In this document: one piece after another, positions 1 through 6,015 of the stretch
Numbering within the stretch: the first letter of the stretch is position 1
How the letters are laid out: every line of letters begins with the position of its first letter
Position numbers and translations under genes: made by a program
Notes under the pieces: generated by a model
Seen by the model: the letters and a program-made list of their open reading frames with translations, nothing else
Database searches by the model: none
Told to the model about the DNA's origin: nothing
Assembly (NCBI GenBank): GCA_002771395.1
Contig: PCSS01000279.1
Location: forward strand, 2,272-8,342
Length of the DNA: 6,071 nt
Reading direction: 5' to 3'
DNA from: Bacteroidetes bacterium CG23_combo_of_CG06-09_8_20_14_all_32_9
GTDB lineage: Bacteria; Bacteroidota; Bacteroidia; Bacteroidales; GWA2-32-17

Positions 1-197
1 AAAGTGTTGTTAATTTCCTGGTCGAAAAAGGAATTAGCAGAGAACGTTTGACTGCTACCGGGTATGGGTCAAAATTTCCTGTTGCGAAAAATTCAAATGA
101 CGATGGTACGGACAACCCCGAAGGACGAAAACAAAACAGAAGAACGGAATTTAAAATTATCGGGAAAACTATTTTTTCAGAATTTATAAATAAATAA
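1..197 (+). CDS. OmpA-family protein, C-terminal end (5' truncated by window edge)
   Basis: The open frame enters from the left edge (first full codon at 3) and runs 64 codons to a TAA at 195-197. The translation matches the end of an OmpA-like peptidoglycan-binding domain. It has LVEKGISRERLTATGYGS, the usual helix followed by the GYG turn, then NPEGRKQNRRTEFKI, the family's NxxGRxxNRRxEF signature, whose arginine contacts the diaminopimelate of peptidoglycan in known structures. A short tail of about 11 residues follows. By family knowledge such proteins sit in the outer membrane or periplasm and anchor the envelope to the cell wall. The N-terminal part, which would show whether this is a beta-barrel porin, a TPR/PD40-OmpA fusion or a lipoprotein, lies outside the window. 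A repeat element begins at the base after the stop. Confidence 0.93.
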   Translation, partial: SVVNFLVEKGISRERLTATGYGSKFPVAKNSNDDGTDNPEGRKQNRRTEFKIIGKTIFSEFINK

Positions 198-305
198 ACT
201 TAAAACGGTAATAATTTGTCATTAAGTTTACCCCGTTAGATTCCACATTGAATAACACAGTTTACCTGTTGCATAAAAATACTGCGTAGTAAAGAGTTTA
301 ACGGG
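198..305 (+). repeat. Intergenic repeat element, copy 1 (shorter or degenerate form)
   Basis: It starts with the box ACTTAAAACGGTAATAATTT (198-217), which matches 19 of 20 bases of the box at 5943-5962. CCCCGTTA follows at 231-238, and GTTTAACGGG ends at 305. The segments CCCGTTA (232-238) and TAACGGG (299-305) are perfect 7-bp inverted repeats enclosing 60 nt. The same three parts in the same order occur at the right end of the window, but the enclosed sequence is different and lacks that copy's two strong hairpins. The box begins immediately after the stop codon of the ompA-like gene. Boundaries are my inference from comparing the two copies. Confidence 0.6.
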
Positions 306-374
306 TTATAGCAGCAAAACCACTGGGATTTTTTATAACCATGTCATTATTAATAACTTTTTTATATTTGCTGC
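304..374. repeat. Two competing short inverted repeats
   Basis: GGTTATA (304-310) is the reverse complement of TATAACC (334-340). GCAGCAAA (311-318) is the reverse complement of TTTGCTGC (367-374). The left arms are directly adjacent, and the second left arm lies within the loop of the first stem. The two pairings therefore cross. They are either mutually exclusive or a pseudoknot, and zero linking bases make a real pseudoknot unlikely. The pairings are visible in the sequence. Any RNA function is inference, and stems this short can occur by chance. Confidence 0.3.
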
Positions 375-487
375 CGAGTTATTTCTTAAAATTTTCAAAA
401 AAAAAATCTAATGATTTTAAGAAACAAGAAATTTCATTTGATAATTCTACTATTATCACTATTACTAAACCATTAATACCGGAATAA
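341..487 (+). CDS. Doubtful small ORF, possible small membrane protein
   Basis: This 48-codon ORF runs from ATG 341 to TAA 485-487. The product starts with a hydrophobic stretch (MSLLITFLYLLPSYFLKF), then a lysine-rich patch (KFSKKKSNDFKK), then a short Thr/Ile-rich tail ending in PLIPE. It could be a small single-span membrane peptide, the remnant of a decayed gene, or simply chance. No ribosome binding site or promoter is evident. The ORF crosses an A10 homopolymer (397-406) and an 11-bp inverted repeat, both more typical of non-coding sequence. I recognise no family. Confidence 0.17.
   Translation: MSLLITFLYLLPSYFLKFSKKKSNDFKKQEISFDNSTIITITKPLIPE
382..424. repeat. 11-bp AT-rich inverted repeat
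   Basis: TTTCTTAAAAT (382-392) is the exact reverse complement of ATTTTAAGAAA (414-424), separated by 21 nt that include the A10 run at 397-406. It could fold as a hairpin in RNA. No T-tract follows the right arm, so it does not look like an ordinary intrinsic terminator on the + strand. Confidence 0.45.
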
Positions 488-569
488 TCTCCTGCACTGC
501 TATTCAAATATTTTTATTTTCTTTTACCACAGGCGAGACACGGGCGTAACAAGGATTATCTTCGATTTA

Positions 570-615
570 TACGAAATTATAAATATTTTATTAGTATTTA
601 TAATTTGATTTCGTA
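570..615. promoter_or_regulatory. AT-rich dyad upstream of dnaE (possible operator or promoter-associated hairpin)
   Basis: AAATTATAAATA (574-585) is the exact reverse complement of TATTTATAATTT (595-606), with a 9-nt centre. Just outside, TACGAAAT (570-577) is the reverse complement of ATTTCGTA (608-615). The symmetry therefore spans 46 bp with a small bulge on the right side. It ends 41 bp before the dnaE ATG and overlaps the area where the dnaE promoter should lie. A dimeric repressor site or a leader hairpin are both possible. The AT richness makes chance symmetry more likely than its length alone suggests. No regulator can be named. Confidence 0.35.
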
Positions 616-656
616 AATTTACCGTTATTAAAATAAAACGTAAATCATTAATTCTT

Positions 657-3600
657 ATGAACCAGTTTGTACACTTACATGTTCACACCCAGTATTCTAT
701 ACTTGATGGAGCATGTAATATTAAAAATTTAATTAAAAAAACTGCAGAATTTAATATGCCGGCAGTCGCTATAACAGACCATGGAAATCTGTTTGGTGTA
801 AAAGATTTTTTAAATTCAGTTTCGGTTCATAACAGCCAGGAACTTAAACTACAAAAAAAGTCCGAAAAAAAAGGCGATGTTTATCAGCCACGTTTAATTA
901 AGCCTATTGTGGGATGCGAAATGTATGTCGCCCGTCGCAATCGTTTTCTTAAAGACAAAGGTGTAAAAAATGACCTCAGTGGAAATCATATTATTGTGCT
1001 TGCAAAAAATGAAACAGGATATAAAAACCTTATAAAATTATCTTCATTAGCCTTTATTGAAGGCTTTTATTTGAAACCACGTATTGATAAAGAACTGTTA
1101 TTTAAACATAAAGAAGGACTTATTATTTCTACAGCATGTGTTGCCGGTGAAATTCCGCGTGCTATTCGTGCCGGCGATTTTGAACTGGCCGAATCATTAA
1201 TTAAAGAATTTAAAAATGAATTTGGCAGCGATTTTTATCTCGAAATGCAGCGACACCAAACCAATGACCCAACTGCCGATAGAGAGGTTTTTCCTCAGCA
1301 ACAAATTGTAAATAAATCCTTTATTGAATTATCGGCAAAAACCGGGGTAAAATTAATTGCAACAAATGATGTTCACTTTATAAATGCTGAAGATGCAGAA
1401 GCTCACGACCGCCTAATTTGCATAAATACAAATAGTCAACTTGATGACCAAAAGCGATTGCATTACACAAAGCAGGAATGGTTTAAATCGCCCGACGAAA
1501 TGGCAGAAATTTTTTACGACCATCCCGAAGCGCTTGCAAATACATTGGAAATAGCCGAAAAAATTGAAACTTATAACATAAATAAAACTCCGGTAATGCC
1601 CGAATTTCCTATTCCTGAGGAATTTGGAACTATTGAAGTATATAAAACAAAGTTTACCGAAGAAAATCTTATTTCTGAATTCGGTATAGAAAATTTTAAC
1701 AGGCTTGGCGGTTATAACAATGTTTTGCGAATAAAACTTGAAGCCGATTATCTTGAACATCTTGTTGAAATTGGTTCTAAAACTCGTTACAGAAAAAAAC
1801 CGGGTGAAGAAGTAAAACAACGTATTCGCTTTGAACTTGAAACTATAAAAAATATGGGGTTCCCAGGTTATTTTTTAATTGTTCAGGATTTTATCGCCCA
1901 GGCACACAATATGGATATTTGGGTAGGAGCCGGACGAGGGTCGGCTGCCGGTTCGGTAGTCTCGTATTGCTTGCATATAACAGATATTGACCCCTTTAAA
2001 TACAATTTACTTTTTGAACGTTTCCTTAATCCCGAACGAATTTCAATGCCCGATATTGATATTGACTTTGATGAAGATGGACGCGAAAAAATTTTAAAAT
2101 GGGTAGTAGAAAAATATGGAAAAGATAACGTTGCCAACATTATTACATTTGGCAAAATGGCATCAAGGTCCTCTATTAAGGATGTCGCCCGGGTTCAAAA
2201 ATTACCCTTAAGCGAAGCCGACCGTTTATCAAAAATGGTTCCCGACAAACCTGATATTACTTTAGTAAATGCATTTAAACAATCGCCCGAATTACGAAAA
2301 GAAAAAGAATCGGGAACTCCCGAAATCAAGTTAATAATACAATATGCTCAAACTCTTGAAGGTTCGGTTCGGCAAACCGGCATTCATGCCTGCGGTATTA
2401 TTATTAGCCGTGAACCGCTTATCGAACATATTCCGGTTTGTACTTCAAAAGAAACCGACCTGCTTGTAACACAGTTTGATGGTCATTATCTTGAAGAAGT
2501 AGGAATGTTAAAAATGGATTTTCTGGGTTTAAAAACTCTTTCCATATTAAAAGATTCTATCGAAAACATAAAATTATTAACAGGAAAAACTATTGACATC
2601 AATAAAATTCCTCTTGACGATAAAAAAACTTTTGAATTATTCAGTAAAGCGCTTACTATCGGAGTTTTTCAGTTTGAATCTGACAATATGCGCAAATATT
2701 TGCGTGAATTAAAACCCAACCGTTTCGAAGACCTTATTGCTATGAACGCACTTTATCGCCCGGGACCAATGGAGTATATACCAAGTTTTATCGGACGTAA
2801 ACATAAAAAAGAAGACATTCACTACGATTTGCCCGAAATGGAAGGTATTTTAAAAGAAACTTATGGCATTACGGTTTACCAGGAACAAGTAATGTTATTG
2901 TCGCAAAAACTTGCCGGATTTACCAAAGGCAATGCCGATAAGTTGCGTAAAGCCATGGGAAAAAAGAAACCCGAAGAAATGACAATTATGAAAAGCAAAT
3001 TTATTGAAGGATGCAAAAATAACGGTTACCCCGAAGCTACCTGTGAAAAAATATGGACAGATTGGGAAAAATTTGCAGGATACGCATTTAATAAATCACA
3101 CTCAACATGCTATGCTTATCTAGCCTATCAAACCGCTTATCTTAAAGCTCACTATCCTGCCGAATTTTTAGCCGCAAGTCTCAGTCGAAATTTAGACGAC
3201 ATTAAAGAAATTACAAAATTAATGGATGCCTGCCGTGGCATGAATATAAAAGTCCTTGGTCCTGATGTAAATGAAAGTAATATTAAATTTACCGTTAATA
3301 AAGATGGAAACCTGCGATTTGGCTTAGGAGCTATAAAAGGCTTGGGCGAATCGGTAGCCGAAATAATTATTAAAGAAAGAAATAATAATAGAATCTTTAC
3401 CGGTATTTTTAATTTTGTAGAACGTGTAAGCATTGGAAGCATTAATAAACGTAGCCTTGAAGCACTTGCACTATCAGGCGCTTTCGATTCTTTTGACGAA
3501 TTAAAACGTTACCAGTATTTGGGCAAGGGTGATATCACTTTTATTGAACAATTAATAAGATATGGAACTAAATTTCAGACAGATAAAAACACCACTCAAC

Positions 3601-4316
3601 AAACACTTTTTGGAGGCGCTATTCCGGTTAAAATAAAACGTCCCGAAATACCACAGTTAGAAGAATGGACGAGGTTGTATCAACTCGAGAAAGAAAAAAA
3701 ACTTATTGGTATGTACATATCGGCACATCCGCTTGACCCGTATCGTTTCGATTTTGATTTTTTAACAACAAACAGTCTTTCACAAATTCACGATTTATCA
3801 CATTTTGAAAATAAAGAAATTGTGATTGCAGGCTTTGTTGTTACTTCCCAAAAGAAAACATCAAAAAATGGAAATTTATATGCTACTTGTACAATTGAAG
3901 ATTTTACCGATACATATAAATTTAACTTATTCGGAAAAGAATACGTGGAATATAACAAATATATGCAGGTAGGTTTGTGCTTGCTTATTAAAGCAAAAGT
4001 TCAGCGACGGTTTAGCGATAATAACCAAGGTGAACTGGAACCTAAAATTTATAAAATCTCTCTTTTATCAGAAGCACGTAACGAAATAAAAAAAGTTATG
4101 TTAAAAGTGCCATTTCAAACTATAAATGAAGATTTTATTACAGGTATTGAAAAACTATGCAAAAAAAACAAAGGAAAAACTAAGCTAACATTCAGCATTG
4201 TTTGCAACGATGAAAAAATTTCCCTTGATATGTTTTCCAGAAACCTTCCTGTTTCGTTAAATAATAACGTTATTGAATATTTCAAAGATAATTATTTGGA
4301 ATTCAAATTAAATTAA
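657..4316 (+). CDS. dnaE: DNA polymerase III subunit alpha (replicative polymerase)
   Basis: Full-length 1219-aa C-family polymerase, the catalytic subunit of the chromosomal replicase. An N-terminal PHP domain (about 1-290) opens with HLHVHTQYS and has TDHGN, GCEMYV, STACVAGE and TNDVHF. The likely metal ligands are H8, H10, D17, H42, E88, H111, C161, D238 and H240. The palm holds GRGSAAGS (426-433) and MPDIDIDF, with D466 and D468 corresponding to E. coli D401 and D403. MDFLGL follows, with D621 corresponding to E. coli D555. The fingers include YRPGP and AFNKSHS (810-816). A helix-hairpin-helix lies near 889-905, and a likely beta-clamp motif QQTLF at 981-985. An OB fold spans about 1054-1130, followed by a C-terminal domain. 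The extra length over E. coli (1160 aa) includes a charged insert near 57-81 and added sequence before the palm, as I recall for Bacteroidota DnaE. The ATG at 657 places the PHP motif at the normal distance from the N terminus. Confidence 0.98.
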   Translation: MNQFVHLHVHTQYSILDGACNIKNLIKKTAEFNMPAVAITDHGNLFGVKDFLNSVSVHNSQELKLQKKSEKKGDVYQPRLIKPIVGCEMYVARRNRFLKDKGVKNDLSGNHIIVLAKNETGYKNLIKLSSLAFIEGFYLKPRIDKELLFKHKEGLIISTACVAGEIPRAIRAGDFELAESLIKEFKNEFGSDFYLEMQRHQTNDPTADREVFPQQQIVNKSFIELSAKTGVKLIATNDVHFINAEDAEAHDRLICINTNSQLDDQKRLHYTKQEWFKSPDEMAEIFYDHPEALANTLEIAEKIETYNINKTPVMPEFPIPEEFGTIEVYKTKFTEENLISEFGIENFNRLGGYNNVLRIKLEADYLEHLVEIGSKTRYRKKPGEEVKQRIRFELETIKNMGFPGYFLIVQDFIAQAHNMDIWVGAGRGSAAGSVVSYCLHITDIDPFKYNLLFERFLNPERISMPDIDIDFDEDGREKILKWVVEKYGKDNVANIITFGKMASRSSIKDVARVQKLPLSEADRLSKMVPDKPDITLVNAFKQSPELRKEKESGTPEIKLIIQYAQTLEGSVRQTGIHACGIIISREPLIEHIPVCTSKETDLLVTQFDGHYLEEVGMLKMDFLGLKTLSILKDSIENIKLLTGKTIDINKIPLDDKKTFELFSKALTIGVFQFESDNMRKYLRELKPNRFEDLIAMNALYRPGPMEYIPSFIGRKHKKEDIHYDLPEMEGILKETYGITVYQEQVMLLSQKLAGFTKGNADKLRKAMGKKKPEEMTIMKSKFIEGCKNNGYPEATCEKIWTDWEKFAGYAFNKSHSTCYAYLAYQTAYLKAHYPAEFLAASLSRNLDDIKEITKLMDACRGMNIKVLGPDVNESNIKFTVNKDGNLRFGLGAIKGLGESVAEIIIKERNNNRIFTGIFNFVERVSIGSINKRSLEALALSGAFDSFDELKRYQYLGKGDITFIEQLIRYGTKFQTDKNTTQQTLFGGAIPVKIKRPEIPQLEEWTRLYQLEKEKKLIGMYISAHPLDPYRFDFDFLTTNSLSQIHDLSHFENKEIVIAGFVVTSQKKTSKNGNLYATCTIEDFTDTYKFNLFGKEYVEYNKYMQVGLCLLIKAKVQRRFSDNNQGELEPKIYKISLLSEARNEIKKVMLKVPFQTINEDFITGIEKLCKKNKGKTKLTFSIVCNDEKISLDMFSRNLPVSLNNNVIEYFKDNYLEFKLN

Positions 4317-4338
4317 ACTATTCTTTAAACGCGATAAT

Positions 4339-4369
4339 TTTGCCATTTAATGAAATAAATATATTTTTG
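4339..4369 (+). promoter_or_regulatory. Bacteroidota sigma-A-type promoter of the thioredoxin gene
   Basis: TTTG at 4339-4342, a 19-nt spacer, and TATTTTTG at 4362-4369 match exactly the Bacteroidota housekeeping consensus (TTTG, 19-21 nt, TAnnTTTG). Transcription should start a few bases after 4369, giving a leader of roughly 25 nt before the ATG at 4402. It lies just after the dnaE stop at 4316, so the thioredoxin gene can be expressed independently of dnaE even if read-through also occurs. Confidence 0.72.
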
Positions 4370-4401
4370 TGTGTTATTTAACAAATTAAAACTGATTAAT
4401 T

Positions 4402-4719
4402 ATGACAATTGAACTTAATGATGCTAATTTCGAAGAAAAAGTTATTAAATCTGACAAACCTGTTTTGGTTGATTTTTGGGCAGAATGGTGTGGACCTTGC
4501 CGTATGATTGGACCTATAGTTCATGAACTTTCGGATGAATATAATGGTCGCGCCGTTTTTGGAAAAGTTGATATTGATAGTAATTTTGGCGTTGCAACAA
4601 AGTATGGGATTAAAAATATTCCTACAATTTTGTTTTTTAAAAACGGACAAATAGTTGATAAACAAATAGGTACAGTACCTAAAAAAACTTTAGCAGAAAA
4701 AATCCAAAAACTTCTTTAA
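4402..4719 (+). CDS. trxA: Thioredoxin
   Basis: A 105-aa single-domain thioredoxin of the usual length. The redox centre WCGPC lies at 29-33 (active cysteines C30 and C33) within DFWAEWCGPCRMIGP. The buried D24 is in place, the cis-proline is P74 in KNIPTILFF, and the FKNGQ turn follows. There is no signal peptide, so it should act in the cytoplasm as a disulfide reductant recycled by thioredoxin reductase, serving ribonucleotide reductase and peroxidases. It lies 85 bp after dnaE and has its own consensus promoter. As I recall, dnaE followed by a thioredoxin gene is a recurring order in Bacteroidota. The start is fixed by the family length and the A-rich leader. The gene symbol follows the family; genomes of this group carry several thioredoxin-like genes. 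Confidence 0.96.
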   Translation: MTIELNDANFEEKVIKSDKPVLVDFWAEWCGPCRMIGPIVHELSDEYNGRAVFGKVDIDSNFGVATKYGIKNIPTILFFKNGQIVDKQIGTVPKKTLAEKIQKLL

Positions 4720-4795
4720 ATTCAGGCATTATTGATTTATTTTGTTTTTTGCAGATTTTAAATCAAAATTCTCAAATCATAAATTTATTTTTAAG

Positions 4796-5107
4796 GTGTC
4801 AGTATTAATGGAATTTGCCATGTTTCCCACCGATAAAGGGGCAAGCGTTAGCGAATATGTAAGCAAAATTATTGAAATGATTAGGAGCCAAACTCCTCAT
4901 TACAAACTTACCGCAATGGGAACAATAATTGAAACCGAAACTATGGAAGAATCTTTAGCTATTCTTCAAAATGCTTACAATATTTTAAGCCCATACAGCA
5001 AAAGAATTTATTCTTCTGTTAAATTTGATATTCGTAAAGGTCATTCCGACAGGCTAAACCAAAAAATAAAATCTATTGAAAAACGCATTGGGGACGTAAA
5101 TAAATGA
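4796..5107 (+). CDS. MTH1187/YkoF-type thiamine-binding family protein (DUF77)
   Basis: 103 aa, matching the usual size of about 100 residues. The pattern is that of the Thiamine_BP family (formerly DUF77): a first strand SVLMEFAMFPTDKG, then SVSEYVSKIIEMI, YKLTAMGTIIET (39-47 around the conserved MGT), and a late strand VKFDIRKG with a basic C-terminal helix (KIKSIEKRIG). Members are small ferredoxin-like dimers or tetramers. Some bind thiamine or pyrimidine precursors, but the cellular role is poorly defined. I chose GTG 4796 because it gives M-SVLMEF, aligning the first strand at the N terminus as in relatives. ATG 4808 would cut that strand, and the upstream in-frame TTG at 4742 adds 18 atypical residues. 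The stop overlaps the next gene's ATG by 4 bp. No TPP riboswitch is visible in the 76-bp leader. Confidence 0.85.
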   Translation: MSVLMEFAMFPTDKGASVSEYVSKIIEMIRSQTPHYKLTAMGTIIETETMEESLAILQNAYNILSPYSKRIYSSVKFDIRKGHSDRLNQKIKSIEKRIGDVNK

Positions 5108-5886
5108 TTAGAATTTTTATTTTTTTCGCTCTCATTTTACCATCAAAGCAACTTTTTACTCAAAACTTTATGGAAAATATTGCATTTCAATCAGGCGAAA
5201 AAATCTCTTACAATATAATGTATAATCTTGGATTTATATGGGTTAACGCCGGCAAAGTTGATTTTTCGGTTGACAGCACACAGTTTCAAAATAAACCTGC
5301 ATACATCTTCAGAAGCTCCGGAACTTCTTATTCGTCTTATGATTGGATATTTAAAGTACGCGAAGTTTATATATCATATACAAAATGTAGTCCTCTTGTA
5401 CCATTAAAATACGCCAGAAAATCAATAGAAGGAGACTATTTTGCAAATGAGATTTATGAGTTCGATTATCAAAATAATAAGATTTATACTCAAATTGAAA
5501 ATAGCAAAACAAATCTATCGCGCGATACATTTGTATTGAAACCAAACACACTTGATTTGCTTACAGCAATTTATGTTTGCCGTAATATTAATTTTTCACA
5601 ATACAATGTTGGTACAAAAATTCCACTTTTAGTTTTGCTTGATAATAAATATGAACCGCTTTACATCAGGTTTCTTGGCTCAGATTTCTTTAAAAACCAC
5701 AATGGGAAAAAATATAAGTGCTTAAAATTTTCTGTAAGTCTGGTTTCCGGTACAATATTCAATGTCGGTGAAAATATGACCATTGTGGTAACCGACGATA
5801 ATAAACATTTACCGGTTTACATTGAAGCTGATATTCTTGTTGGTTCGGTAAAAGCATTTATTTCTTCATACAATATACTAAAATAA
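5104..5886 (+). CDS. DUF3108 domain-containing exported protein
   Basis: 260 aa. An N-terminal hydrophobic segment (IRIFIFFALILPS) ending near residues 19-21 looks like a signal peptide, so the protein is probably periplasmic or outer-membrane associated. The mature part fits DUF3108. It has FQSGEKISYNIMYNLGFIWVNAG near the start (the GExLxYxIxYxG pattern), NTLDLLTAIYVCR in the middle (the DxLTAxYYLR-like segment), and TDDNKHLPVYIEADILVGSVKA at 230-251 (the TDDxxxLPVxIE...G motif). The domain is predicted all-beta and has no assigned biochemical role that I know of. The ATG overlaps the preceding stop (ATGA), implying translational coupling with the thiamine-binding-family gene. The function remains unknown, and the family call rests on recalled motifs. 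Confidence 0.85.
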   Translation: MIRIFIFFALILPSKQLFTQNFMENIAFQSGEKISYNIMYNLGFIWVNAGKVDFSVDSTQFQNKPAYIFRSSGTSYSSYDWIFKVREVYISYTKCSPLVPLKYARKSIEGDYFANEIYEFDYQNNKIYTQIENSKTNLSRDTFVLKPNTLDLLTAIYVCRNINFSQYNVGTKIPLLVLLDNKYEPLYIRFLGSDFFKNHNGKKYKCLKFSVSLVSGTIFNVGENMTIVVTDDNKHLPVYIEADILVGSVKAFISSYNILK

Positions 5887-5892
5887 ACTACA

Positions 5893-5930
5893 ATTCAGAT
5901 AAAAAACTGTTGAATAAAAGTTATTTTTTT
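5893..5930 (+). terminator. Weak candidate intrinsic terminator after the DUF3108 gene
   Basis: Short complementary segments (ATTCA 5893-5897 with TGAAT 5911-5915, or AACT 5905-5908 with AGTT 5919-5922) precede a run of seven Ts (5924-5930). The T-run and its position after the stop fit a terminator. The stems are short and AT-rich, so the call is weak. The much stronger hairpins from 5980 onward may end or shape transcription instead. Confidence 0.25.
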
Positions 5931-5979
5931 AGGGAGAACTATACTTAAAACGGTAACAATTTTAACTTTACAATTTATT

Positions 5980-6001
5980 CCCTCTCTACGTATAGAGAGG
6001 G
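5980..6001. repeat. 9-bp perfect hairpin within repeat copy 2
   Basis: CCCTCTCTA (5980-5988) pairs exactly with TAGAGAGGG (5993-6001) around the 4-nt loop CGTA. It is followed by TTAGGGTGAG rather than a T-tract, so it is not a standard intrinsic terminator. A second small stem follows: GGGTG 6005-6009 with CACCC 6014-6018. That stem shares three Cs with the outer stem of the adjacent three-way junction, so the two cannot form together. Confidence 0.75.
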
Positions 6002-6015
6002 TTAGGGTGAGTTCA

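Larger units (their letters stand above)
198..656. other. 459-bp intergenic spacer between ompA-like gene and dnaE
   Basis: This spacer is long for an otherwise compact region. In order it holds: a repeat element (198-305); two short inverted repeats sharing neighbouring bases (304-374); a doubtful 48-codon ORF (341-487) containing a 10-A run at 397-406; an 11-bp inverted repeat (382-392 with 414-424); a small GC-rich patch around 531-546; and an AT-rich dyad before dnaE (570-615). No tRNA, rRNA or recognisable riboswitch is visible. No good match to the Bacteroidota promoter TTTG-N19-TAnnTTTG was found before dnaE. The nearest is TAAATTTA at 614-621 with a poor upstream half. Confidence 0.7.

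Noticed and set aside
529..550. GC-rich patch CAGGCGAGACACGGGCG in the AT-rich spacer
   Set aside because: It recalls hairpin repeats with a GGCGAGACGCC core, but the right arm is altered and no stable stem forms. There is no second copy in the window, so it may be a decayed repeat or chance.
586..621. Consensus sigma-A promoter for dnaE
   Set aside because: TAATTTG (601-607) and TAAATTTA (614-621) each deviate from TAnnTTTG, and no TTTG lies at the right distance upstream. The match is too weak to annotate.
198..656. CRISPR array or tRNA in the long spacer
   Set aside because: There are no regularly spaced identical repeats, and no T-loop or acceptor-stem pattern. The inverted repeats are isolated and of different sequence.
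1413..2155. Two antisense ORFs (about 135 and 90 codons) opposite dnaE
   Set aside because: They lie wholly within the conserved dnaE frame. Their translations are low-complexity or Phe/Ser-rich with no recognisable domain, so they are shadows of the coding strand.
3152..3442. Antisense ORF of 96 codons in dnaE
   Set aside because: It is opposite the conserved helix-hairpin-helix region of DnaE, has no independent start signals and no family resemblance.
4396..4665. Antisense ORF of 89 codons over the thioredoxin gene
   Set aside because: It is the mirror of a clear thioredoxin gene, rich in Asn, Phe and Ile as expected for the antisense of AT-rich coding DNA.
4742..4795. TTG at 4742 as start of the thiamine-binding-family protein
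   Set aside because: It would add 18 residues not expected for the family. The first conserved strand begins right after the GTG at 4796.
4720..4795. TPP riboswitch upstream of the thiamine-binding-family gene
   Set aside because: The gap is only 76 bp, and no CTGAGA or related thi-box segment is present.
5351..5551. Antisense ORF of 66 codons in the DUF3108 gene
   Set aside because: It has no promoter or domain and lies inside a well-supported sense gene.
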